A stretch of DNA of 6,776 bases. Origin: an uncultured Acidobacteriota bacterium (lineage in GTDB: Bacteria > Acidobacteriota > Thermoanaerobaculia > Gp7-AA8). Of the stretch, positions 1-5,154 are shown piece after piece. The stretch lies in the NCBI GenBank assembly GCA_946887105.1, contig CAMPKJ010000265.1:1-6776 (forward strand). The letters are read 5' to 3'. The notes below the pieces were generated by a model. That model searched no databases, had not been told where the DNA came from, and was given only the letters and a program-made list of their open reading frames with translations. Each line of letters starts with the position of its first letter. Positions within the stretch are counted from its first letter, which is position 1. A program made the translations under genes and the position numbers.

Positions 1-557
1 CGCGCGGCGGCGACTTCGAATTCGTCGACGAGATCTTCGGCGGCTCGATCCCGCGGCAGTACATCCCGGCCGTGGAGAAGGGCATCCAGGACGCACGCGT
101 GAAAGGCTTCCTGGCGGGCTTTCCGGTGGTCGACTTCCGCGTGCGCCTGAAGGACGGGCAGTACCACGACGTCGACTCCTCGGAAATGGCGTTCAAGATC
201 GCCGGCTCGCTGGCGTTCCAGCAGGGGATGGAGCTGGCGCGTCCGACGCTGCTCGAGCCGATCATGCACGTCGACATCTCCGCGCCGTCCGAATACATCG
301 GCGACATCATGGGCGATCTCAACTCACGCCGCGGCCGCGTGGAAGGTGTCGACGCGGAAGACGACGCACAGGTCGTCCACGCCCGCGCGCCGCTCAGCGA
401 AATGCTGACCTACGGCTCCACGCTCCGCTCGCTGACGCAAGGCCGCGGCAGCTTCCACATGGAGTACTCGCACTACGAAGAAGTGCCGAAGCAACTCCAG
501 GAAAAGATCGTGGCGGAGTCGAAGAAGGCGAAGGAAGCGCAGGCGGCGGCGCACTGA
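1..557 (+). CDS. fusA: Elongation factor G, C-terminal part (5' end outside window)
   Basis: This is the last 184 residues of EF-G, the GTPase that drives tRNA-mRNA translocation on the ribosome. The frame is open from base 3, and the true start lies before the window. Residues 5-75 are the second half of domain IV (IPRQYIPAVEKGI, then DVDSSEMAFKIAGSLAFQ). Domain V follows from about residue 83 (LLEPIMHVDI, GDLNSRRGRVEG) and ends with the family signature TQGRGSFHMEYSHYEEVP at 145-162. A charged, Ala-rich tail (KKAKEAQAAAH) closes the protein. The SEMLTYGSTLRS and FEFVDEIFGG wording resembles the second EF-G type (FusA2) found beside the main one in many genomes, but the GTPase domain needed to decide is not in view. 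The gene ends convergently against the PEGA-protein gene, with a palindromic repeat between them. Confidence 0.95.
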   Translation, partial: RGGDFEFVDEIFGGSIPRQYIPAVEKGIQDARVKGFLAGFPVVDFRVRLKDGQYHDVDSSEMAFKIAGSLAFQQGMELARPTLLEPIMHVDISAPSEYIGDIMGDLNSRRGRVEGVDAEDDAQVVHARAPLSEMLTYGSTLRSLTQGRGSFHMEYSHYEEVPKQLQEKIVAESKKAKEAQAAAH

Positions 558-570
558 CGTTCGCCGCCTG

Positions 571-645
571 TTGTCGGTTGTCGGTTGTCTGTGCAGTGTC
601 GCCTGAGCGACGACTCACAGATCACTGACAACCGACAACTGACAA
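571..645. repeat. Long inverted repeat of 7-base TTGTCGG-type units, probable bidirectional terminator
   Basis: The left arm at 571-589 reads TTGTCGGTTGTCGGTTGTC. The right arm at 627-645 is its reverse complement except for one position, which would pair as G-U in RNA, so a 19-base-pair stem can form. Each arm is itself a tandem of the 7-base unit TTGTCGG/TTGTCAG. The 37-base loop holds its own 5-pair hairpin, GTCGC/GCGAC (598-602 with 607-611). It lies in the 94-base gap between two convergent stop codons, which suits a transcript end for both genes. No T-tract follows on either strand, so classical intrinsic termination is not shown. It may be one copy of a dispersed genomic repeat. Confidence 0.8.
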
Positions 646-651
646 CACGAT

Positions 652-1242
652 TCACAGCTGCGCTTTGATGTGCGCCACATCCTGCTGCGCGTCGTCGGCC
701 GCGGTCACGATGTAGGTCTTCTGCCGGTTGTTCGGCGCGATGACGCGGACGGTGTAGCTGCCGGGTTGCGGGAAGTCGTAGATCTCGTTTTCGGTGTCGA
801 ACTGTCTGGCCTGGCCGACCAGGGTGTCATTGACGTAGACCATCGACTCGGGCGGCGTGACCTCGAGGAGCATGCCGCGGCGCGCCCAGATGCGCACGGT
901 CGTCTCGACGCCCCCTGGACCGCCGCTGATGACCGCACGCGCGCTGCCTTTGACCGGCTCGTTCGCGGACGGCGTGGCGTCGTCGCCGTTGCCGTGCATC
1001 ACCAGCGATGCGCCGGGCTCCGGTTCGCCGGGCGGCGCAGGCGTCGCGGCGCGCTCCAGGCGGCGCGGTTTCACGTGAGCGGTCAGCGTTCCGTCATCGC
1101 GAAAGCGAAGGCCGGTGTAGACCGCCAGCGCGGCCATGGTCACCAGGACCACGCCGATTACGATCGGCACCCAGCGCGGCATGGCCGGCCCGGAGACCGG
1201 CTCGCCGGCTTGCTCCGATTCAGCGGTTGGTCGTTCCGTCAT
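652..1242 (-). CDS. Membrane-anchored protein with PEGA-like domain
   Basis: This 196-residue protein has a short polar N-terminus and one membrane segment at about residues 24-46 (WVPIVIGVVLVTMAALAVYT). A Pro/Gly/Glu-rich, probably unstructured linker runs to about 105, followed by a C-terminal beta-rich domain at about 126-181. That domain has the PEGA pattern: VTPPESMVYVNDTLVG, a middle turn, then PQPGSYTVRVIAP. PEGA domains are small beta folds on bacterial envelope proteins, thought to bind cell-wall or surface components; no enzyme motif is visible. The ATG at 1242 was chosen because the reading frame upstream of it is Arg-rich, lies inside the preceding gene and looks like antisense or off-frame sequence. 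It overlaps the end of the DUF2007 gene by 23 bases with only a weak Shine-Dalgarno match, so its translation is probably coupled. It is the last gene of the selD operon. The function is unknown. Confidence 0.8.
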   Translation of the reverse strand: MTERPTAESEQAGEPVSGPAMPRWVPIVIGVVLVTMAALAVYTGLRFRDDGTLTAHVKPRRLERAATPAPPGEPEPGASLVMHGNGDDATPSANEPVKGSARAVISGGPGGVETTVRIWARRGMLLEVTPPESMVYVNDTLVGQARQFDTENEIYDFPQPGSYTVRVIAPNNRQKTYIVTAADDAQQDVAHIKAQL

Positions 1243-1624
1243 CGGTTTCCGCCGCCGTCTCGGCAGGTGTCTCGACCTGCGTGCTCTCGTCGACCACGGC
1301 CGGTCCTTCATCCGTGATCAGCGTTTCGTCGTCGTCGTCCAGCCGTTCGTATTCGCGGTCGCGCTCGCGCAGAAGTTCCTGCGCGCGCGTTTCATGCTCG
1401 CTCGGCACGTAGACCCGGATCTCGCCCATCGCGCCGAAGTTGATCGGCTCCATCTTGAACTTCACGTTCTCGATCTGCGCCGGAATCCCGGCTGCATCGA
1501 GAAAGCCGGACAGGAGCGCCGCCTCGTCTTCCGTGCCCATGCTGGCAATCTCGACCCAGGTCGTGCCGTCGTCGGCGGTGATGGTATTTACGTCTCCGGG
1601 GATGTCCTGTCTCGACTCAGCCAT
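1220..1624 (-). CDS. DUF2007-family small protein with acidic tail
   Basis: The protein has 134 residues. Residues 22-87 match the DUF2007 pattern, annotated in databases as a putative signal-transducing domain: WVEIASMGTEDEAALLSGFL, then AAGIPAQIEN, then GEIRVYVPSEHETRAQELL. The family is a ferredoxin-like small fold whose role is not known. Residues 88-134 are low-complexity and acidic (ERLDDDDE and a Glu/Thr/Ala-rich end). The ATG at 1624 is supported by a strong GAGGAG Shine-Dalgarno seven bases upstream, which overlaps the selD stop codon. Eleven bases separate it from selD, and its end overlaps the PEGA-protein gene, so the three form an operon. No signal peptide or membrane segment is visible, so it is probably cytoplasmic. 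A role in selenium metabolism would be guilt by association only. Confidence 0.85.
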   Translation of the reverse strand: MAESRQDIPGDVNTITADDGTTWVEIASMGTEDEAALLSGFLDAAGIPAQIENVKFKMEPINFGAMGEIRVYVPSEHETRAQELLRERDREYERLDDDDETLITDEGPAVVDESTQVETPAETAAETDDGTTNR

Positions 1625-1631
1625 TCGATGA

Positions 1632-1637
1632 CTCCTC
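1632..1637 (-). promoter_or_regulatory. Ribosome binding site of the DUF2007 gene, overlapping the selD stop
   Basis: On the minus strand GAGGAG lies seven bases before the ATG at 1624 and shares bases with the selD stop codon (1638-1636). It fixes the start of the DUF2007 gene and implies that ribosomes ending selD can begin the next gene. Confidence 0.75.
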
Positions 1638-2691
1638 ACGTCATGAGAGTGATGCGGCCGCGATCGGCCGTCATACTGCCCACCTTTGCATAGAACAGAC
1701 CGCCTCGGCGGAAATGCTCCTCGAGCGCGGCCGCGCGGCCGGGCGCAATGGCAATCAGCAGGCCTCCCGATGTCTGTGCATCGCACATCAATGTGAGCTC
1801 CGATTCGGGCGCGGACAAGCGGACGCGGTCACGGAAGCTGGTGACGTTGCGCATCGTCCCCTCCGGCCGGAATCCGCGTGCGAGCTCTTCGCGCGCGCCC
1901 GCGAGCAGTGGGACGGCGGACGCGTGAATTTCCGCGCCGAGACCCGCTCCGTCGCACATCTCCAGCAGATGCCCGATCAGTCCGTAGCCGGTGACGTCCG
2001 TCGCCGCGCTGGCGCCGGCTTCGACCATTGCCGTTGCCGCGTCGCGATTCAGCGTCGTCATCCAGCGGATGGCTTCATCGAGCGGCGGCGGCGTATGGAA
2101 AAACTTCTTCGCGCGATGCGCGCTGACGAGGATGCCGTTGCCGATCGGCTTGGTGAGATAGAGGACGTCGCCGGCGCGCGCGGTGGAGTTGCGCACCAGC
2201 TTGTCGACCGACACGATGCCCGTCACGACCAGTCCGTACTTCGGAACGTCGTCGATGATCGTGTGTCCGCCGCCGACGCTGAAACCTGCTTCCGCTGCCT
2301 TGTCGGCGCCGCCGCGCAGGATCATTTCGAGAACATCCAGCGGCAGTTTGTCGGTCGGAAAACCGGCGATTGCCAATCCGAGGATCGGTGTCGCGCCCAT
2401 GGCGTAGATGTCGGAGATCGCGTTCGTGGCCGCGATCTGTCCGAAGAGATACGGATCGTCGACGATGGGGGTGAAGAAATCGACCGTCTGCGCGATGGCC
2501 GTGTCGCCGGCAATGCGCAGCACGGCCGCATCGTCGGCCGTGCTCGTTCCGACGAGAAGATCCCTGGCCCCTTCAGTGGAGGGGAGTCGGGAAAGGATCG
2601 CGCGCAGGTCATCCTGACCCAGCTTGCAGGCTCAACCGCCGGTGGTCGCGAACGAGGACAACGGCGGATGGCGACGGAGCTTGTGCTTCAC
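1636..2691 (-). CDS. selD: Selenide, water dikinase SelD, itself a selenoprotein (in-frame TGA at 2634-2632 read as Sec)
   Basis: SelD makes selenophosphate from selenide and ATP, the selenium donor for Sec-tRNA and selenouridine. Read through the TGA, the protein has 351 residues, close to the 347 of E. coli SelD. The TGA is residue 20 in GG-U-ACK, aligned with Cys17 of E. coli (GCGCK); the conserved Lys follows as K23. Downstream are DLLVGTSTADDAAVL (D53/D54, metal/ATP site), TVDFFTPIVDDP (D71), AATNAISDIYAMG (D94), GGGHTI (about 140-145), ATDVTGYGLIGH (about D232) and CDAQTSGGLL. The part before the TGA (SSFATTGG) also looks like SelD. The first standard start after the TGA, GTG at 2523, would remove 56 residues including the catalytic centre and has no Shine-Dalgarno, so it was rejected. 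The GTG at 2691 fits the family length, but no good Shine-Dalgarno precedes it; a TTG at 2661 is an alternative. It heads an operon with the DUF2007 and PEGA genes. Family identity is certain; Sec decoding is a strong inference. Confidence 0.93.
2605..2621 (-). promoter_or_regulatory. Candidate bacterial SECIS stem-loop of selD
   Basis: On the minus strand TGGGTCA (2621-2615), loop GGA (2614-2612) and TGACCTG (2611-2605) form a seven-pair stem, of which the five inner pairs are Watson-Crick and the two outer ones G-U. Seventeen bases separate the TGA from the loop, and the loop starts with G. Bacterial SECIS elements that recruit SelB sit just after the UGA, with an apical loop about 16-37 bases away carrying a G near its start, so position and loop fit. 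The stem is short, and palindromes of this size also occur by chance. Confidence 0.6.
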
Positions 2692-2704
2692 GGAGGGGAT
2701 GGTA

Positions 2705-2795
2705 AGTCGCAACGTCTCAAAGTCGCAAAGTCTCAAAGAAGAGGCTCGCGCCGCGCGTCTCCCTTTGCGACTTTGAGACTTTGAGACTGTAAGAC
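2705..2795. repeat. Large inverted repeat of 8-base GTCTCAAA-type units in front of selD
   Basis: The left arm at 2714-2738 is GTCTCAAA, GTCGCAAA, GTCTCAAAG. The right arm at 2763-2787, read on the minus strand, is GTCTCAAA, GTCTCAAA, GTCGCAAAG, so the arms match at 23 of 25 positions with two units exchanged. Diverged outer units (AGTCGCAAC on the left, AGTCTTACA on the right) lengthen each arm to about 34 bases. The 24-base centre is GC-rich. It fills the 104-base gap between the stop of the 90-residue gene (2796) and the selD start (2691). In RNA it would form a long stem that could end the upstream transcript, protect an mRNA end, or act in the selD leader. No classical T-tract is seen. 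It may belong to a dispersed repeat family. Confidence 0.8.
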
Positions 2796-3068
2796 TCAGC
2801 TCACGCCCGGCTCCTCACCAAGCACCGCAACGCGCGCACTCTCGACGGCCTCCAGCACTTCCTGGTACAGCTCGAACTGCATGGTGGAGCTGAGCGTGGC
2901 GCCGCGGTTGATGATCTCCGCGATCTGTGCGGCGTAGTGCGATGCGACGGGGAGGCGCTCGCCGCTCTGCTGGATCTGGCGGAAGCCGGCGATCAGTTCT
3001 TCTTCGAGCTGCACGCGCAGTGCGCCGCTTTCCAGATCGCGCTCGAGATTCTCGTAGTCGACGTTCAT
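2796..3068 (-). CDS. Hypothetical 90-residue helical protein
   Basis: I do not recognise this family. The protein is 90 residues, acidic, and rich in Glu, Gln, Leu and Ala with no signal peptide, membrane segment, Cys pair or nucleotide-binding motif. It reads as three or four amphipathic helices (NLERDLESGALRVQLEEEL, HYAAQIAEIIN, QFELYQEVLEAVESARVAVL). The ATG at 3068 shares the four bases ATGA with the stop of the upstream zincin gene, and no separate Shine-Dalgarno is evident, so translation is probably coupled to that gene. The longer frame extending upstream to about 3440 is Arg/His/Pro-rich and lies inside the zincin gene, so it was not used. Tight coupling suggests a joint role with the lipoprotein, but the unexported N-terminus means it would stay in the cytoplasm. 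Confidence 0.75.
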   Translation of the reverse strand: MNVDYENLERDLESGALRVQLEEELIAGFRQIQQSGERLPVASHYAAQIAEIINRGATLSSTMQFELYQEVLEAVESARVAVLGEEPGVS

Positions 3069-4201
3069 CGCACTACATAGCTGGCCGTGGCATTGACGCC
3101 GTCGTGTTTGACGGTCGCGTCGATGCCGCGCTTCTTCAGGAAGGCGCCGTATGCGGCGGCGAATGTCGCCGCGCGTTCGGGCGACTCCCAGGTGGTCTGC
3201 GCCTGCACTTTTCCATCGCGATAGACGACTACGCGATCGTTCACCCAGCCGCGCGCGGCATCGGCGCCGACGAGAAAACGCCAGTGGAACTCGCCCATGT
3301 GCTCGGCCGAGATCGCGCCGGCGGGCGTGGTGGGATCGAACGGCTGCGGCTTGAACGCGCGCGCGAAGTATTCGTCGGGATGCAGCACTTCGCGCGTGGT
3401 GCGCGGCGGATTGGCGTGGATGCGGTCGAGCTCTTCCCATCCGCCGCGGCGATAGGCGGCCACGACGAACTTCAGCCCTTCGAGATACGGGAACTTCAGC
3501 ATCTCGGCGAAGTACTTCGGCGTCGACGGATCGATCATCTGCTCGGCCTGCGCGGCGGAGGTGATCAGTCCGAGCATGGCGTCGTCCTCGACCACTTCGC
3601 TGAAATCGAGACCGCTCTTGCCGAGGATGTGCGCGACCATCACCAGCACGGCCTCGCCTTCGAGGACGGCGTGATAGGCGAGATTGGCGTCGGTATCGCG
3701 CATGAGCGCCTTCTCTTTGGCGCCGAGCGCGAAGTGCTGATCCTGCAGCGCGTGCATCAGCTCGTGCACGGTGACCATCTCTTCGAGTGTCTCCGGATCG
3801 GCGAGCTTCGCTGCCTGCTCGGGAAGGTTCGGCAGTTGTTTGATCGAGTAGTAGGTGTGCGACTGCGCGTCGTAGAACGCCAGCACCTGCGATTCGTAGA
3901 GCGCGAGCAGCTTCGGCACGAGCTCCTTGCCGGCGTTCGCGTTCGGGACGTCGACGAGCTGCAGCGCGCGCAGCAGCGTGCCCCAGTCATCGAGCGAGTA
4001 GGGAGTCGATTTCACCATCTGCTCGCGGAGGTGTTTGGAGAGGTCGGCGCGGTCGATGGAGACGTTCTTCACGTCGTGCAGAAACTCTTTGCCGCGGATC
4101 TTCTCCACCGCGTCCATGTGCGGCGCCAGCGGCGACGCCTGCGTGCGGCAGGAGACCAGCAGGAAAATGAGAAGGAGCCGGGCGGCCCGGGCCGTGGTCA
4201 T
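3065..4201 (-). CDS. Putative zinc metallopeptidase-like lipoprotein (HExxH)
   Basis: The protein has 378 residues. It starts with a lipoprotein signal, a basic MTTARAAR followed by LLLIFLLVSC with lipobox LVSC and lipidation at C18, so it should be membrane-anchored outside the cytoplasm. The zincin motif HELMH is at residues 146-150 (Glu147 as the predicted general base), continuing ALQDQHF. About 30 residues later AVLEGEA offers E181 or E183 as third zinc ligand, the gluzincin layout. The HELxHALQDQ-F plus EGEA arrangement recurs in uncharacterised bacterial zincin proteins, but I cannot name a characterised member, so substrate and even activity are open. The ATG at 4201 was chosen over the in-frame ATG-like start at 4258 because it places the signal peptide at the N-terminus; no clear Shine-Dalgarno is visible. 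It is divergent from the kinase gene and overlaps the 90-residue gene by 4 bases. Confidence 0.82.
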   Translation of the reverse strand: MTTARAARLLLIFLLVSCRTQASPLAPHMDAVEKIRGKEFLHDVKNVSIDRADLSKHLREQMVKSTPYSLDDWGTLLRALQLVDVPNANAGKELVPKLLALYESQVLAFYDAQSHTYYSIKQLPNLPEQAAKLADPETLEEMVTVHELMHALQDQHFALGAKEKALMRDTDANLAYHAVLEGEAVLVMVAHILGKSGLDFSEVVEDDAMLGLITSAAQAEQMIDPSTPKYFAEMLKFPYLEGLKFVVAAYRRGGWEELDRIHANPPRTTREVLHPDEYFARAFKPQPFDPTTPAGAISAEHMGEFHWRFLVGADAARGWVNDRVVVYRDGKVQAQTTWESPERAATFAAAYGAFLKKRGIDATVKHDGVNATASYVVR

Positions 4202-4210
4202 GCGCTGACC

Positions 4211-4221
4211 AACGGTCCGTT
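4211..4221. promoter_or_regulatory. Small perfect palindrome in the divergent promoter region, possible operator
   Basis: AACGG-T-CCGTT is a perfect 5-base inverted repeat. It lies between the divergent starts at 4201 and 4267 and touches the first base of the proposed -35 box, where a repressor or activator could act on both genes. It is short enough to be chance. Confidence 0.3.
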
Positions 4222-4249
4222 TGCGTGACCCATTCCGTTCACTTAGAAT
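4221..4249 (+). promoter_or_regulatory. Candidate sigma-70-type promoter of the kinase-STAS operon
   Basis: A -35 box TTGCGT (4221-4226), a 17-base spacer and a -10 box TAGAAT (4244-4249, five of six matches to consensus) stand just before the kinase gene. Transcription would begin near 4256, only about 10 bases ahead of the ATG at 4267, so the mRNA would have almost no leader. This agrees with the lack of a Shine-Dalgarno at that start and argues against the in-frame GTG at 4225, which would lie within the promoter. Confidence 0.5.
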
Positions 4250-4266
4250 GCGCGGCAATTCAGCCC

Positions 4267-4722
4267 ATGGAGCGCGGCGACACCGAGCGAATCGAGATCA
4301 CGATCAGTAGCCGCTTCGAGAACATCGAACTGGTTCAGGTGATCGCGGAGCACCTCTGCGAGAACGCAGGTGTCGACGAGGACGGGTCTCACTGGATCGG
4401 CATGGCAGTCCGCGAAGCGGTTGCCAATGCCATCAAACACGGCAATAAACTCGATGTTCACAAGAAGGTGAACGCCACCTTCGAGCTTCAGGGATTCGAG
4501 CTGGAGATCACGATCTCGGACCAGGGTCAGGGGTTCGACCCCGAGAAAGTGAGCGATCCGCTCAATCCGCAGAATTTGATGAAGACGAGCGGCCGCGGGA
4601 TCTTTTACATGAAGACCTTCATGGACCAGGTCAGCTACTCGTTCCGGCCCGGCGGCGGAACGTCGCTGGTCATGACGAAAAACCTGGCCAAAGGCAGCGG
4701 CATCGCAAGCACGAAAGCCTGA
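4267..4722 (+). CDS. RsbW/SpoIIAB-type anti-sigma factor serine kinase (HATPase_c_2)
   Basis: This is a 151-residue stand-alone GHKL ATPase. In known systems such proteins hold a sigma factor inactive and phosphorylate a STAS antagonist, which switches partner when dephosphorylated. The N-box is EAVANAIKHGN (E50 and N54), the G1 box DQGQGFDP (D85, G87, G89) and the G2 box GRGIFYMKTFMD (from G109). The C-terminal strand has the usual GGGTSLVMTK. Size and box order are typical, and no sensor or membrane domain is attached, so it is cytoplasmic. The ATG at 4267 was preferred to the GTG at 4225 because of the promoter. The STAS gene follows 22 bases later, as expected for a kinase-substrate pair. 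No sigma factor or PP2C phosphatase gene is in the window, so the target is unknown and the exact subfamily name is not assigned. Confidence 0.9.
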   Translation: MERGDTERIEITISSRFENIELVQVIAEHLCENAGVDEDGSHWIGMAVREAVANAIKHGNKLDVHKKVNATFELQGFELEITISDQGQGFDPEKVSDPLNPQNLMKTSGRGIFYMKTFMDQVSYSFRPGGGTSLVMTKNLAKGSGIASTKA

Positions 4723-4730
4723 TTCGCAAA

Positions 4731-4735
4731 AGGAG
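4731..4735 (+). promoter_or_regulatory. Ribosome binding site of the STAS gene
   Basis: AGGAG lies nine bases before the ATG at 4745, in the short gap after the kinase stop. It allows strong independent initiation of the antagonist, which such systems usually need in excess over the kinase. Confidence 0.7.
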
Positions 4736-4744
4736 AAACGAGAA

Positions 4745-5080
4745 ATGAAAGCCACTTCCCAGACCGTCGACGGAGTCGAGATCATCAGCCTGCAGGGAAA
4801 GATCACGATCGGCTCGGGCGACACGCAGCTGCGCGAGGTGATCACCAACGCCGTCAACGCGGGCAAGAACAAAATCCTGCTCGACCTGTCCGGCGTGACG
4901 ACCATCGACTCATCCGGTATCGGCGAGCTGGTCGGGTCGTACACCACCGCCACCAACCGCGGCGGCAAGCTCAAGCTGCTGCACCTGCCCGCCAAGCTCA
5001 ACGAGCTGCTGCACGTCACGCAGCTCATCACCGTGTTCGAGGTCTACGAGAACCAGCAGGAAGCGATCGCTTCGTTCTAG
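4745..5080 (+). CDS. STAS-domain anti-sigma factor antagonist (RsbV/SpoIIAA type)
   Basis: The protein is 111 residues and is a single STAS domain. It shows the family order: an N-terminal strand pair (VDGVEIISLQGKITIGSG), helix 1, the strand KILLDLSGV at 43-51, then the phosphorylation loop TTIDSSGIGELVG with D55, S56 and S57. By analogy to RsbV and SpoIIAA the Ser after the Asp (S56) is the likely phospho-acceptor of the kinase encoded just upstream. Unphosphorylated, it would bind the kinase and free its target. The C-terminal LLHVTQLITVFEVYENQQEAI is the usual last helix-strand-helix. It is soluble and cytoplasmic. The start is fixed by AGGAG. The gene is followed by a REP-like double hairpin that probably ends the transcript. 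Confidence 0.92.
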   Translation: MKATSQTVDGVEIISLQGKITIGSGDTQLREVITNAVNAGKNKILLDLSGVTTIDSSGIGELVGSYTTATNRGGKLKLLHLPAKLNELLHVTQLITVFEVYENQQEAIASF

Positions 5081-5082
5081 GG

Positions 5083-5138
5083 CGAGCACCCTCATCCGCC
5101 CTTCGGGCACCTTCTCCCCTCGCCAGAGGGGAGAAGGC
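5083..5138. repeat. REP-like double-hairpin element, probable bidirectional terminator
   Basis: Two hairpins lie in the 74-base gap between convergent genes. The small one is GCCC-TTC-GGGC (5098-5108). The large one is an 11-pair perfect stem, CCTTCTCCCCT (5110-5120) with AGGGGAGAAGG (5127-5137), with a 6-base loop. The whole reads CCCTCATCCGCCC...GGGCACCTTCTCCCC..., a wording I recognise as a widespread dispersed intergenic repeat of many GC-rich bacteria. On the plus strand CTCTTTT follows within about ten bases, giving a loose terminator tail for the STAS transcript. Confidence 0.8.
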
Positions 5139-5154
5139 ATATCTCTTTTGATTC

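Noticed and set aside
2183..2523. selD beginning at the GTG at 2523
   Set aside because: It would lack the catalytic Sec/Cys-Lys region and the DDAAV motif, has no Shine-Dalgarno, and clear SelD homology continues upstream through the TGA.
1714..2784. 356-codon open frame on the + strand
   Set aside because: It is antisense to selD, its product is Arg/Gly/His-rich, and it runs into the palindromic repeat.
2705..2795. CRISPR array or replication iterons
   Set aside because: The units are only 8 bases without spacers and are arranged as an inverted pair; no cas or replication gene is present.
2927..4228. 433-codon open frame on the + strand
   Set aside because: It lies opposite the zincin and 90-residue genes, is His/Arg/Val-rich without motifs, and is explained by high GC content keeping the antisense frame open.
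4225..4266. Upstream GTG start for the kinase gene
   Set aside because: It would place the start codon inside the -35 box of the best promoter, and the added residues are not part of the family domain.
4243..5031. 262-codon open frame on the - strand
   Set aside because: It is antisense to the kinase and STAS genes, whose domain motifs are unmistakable.
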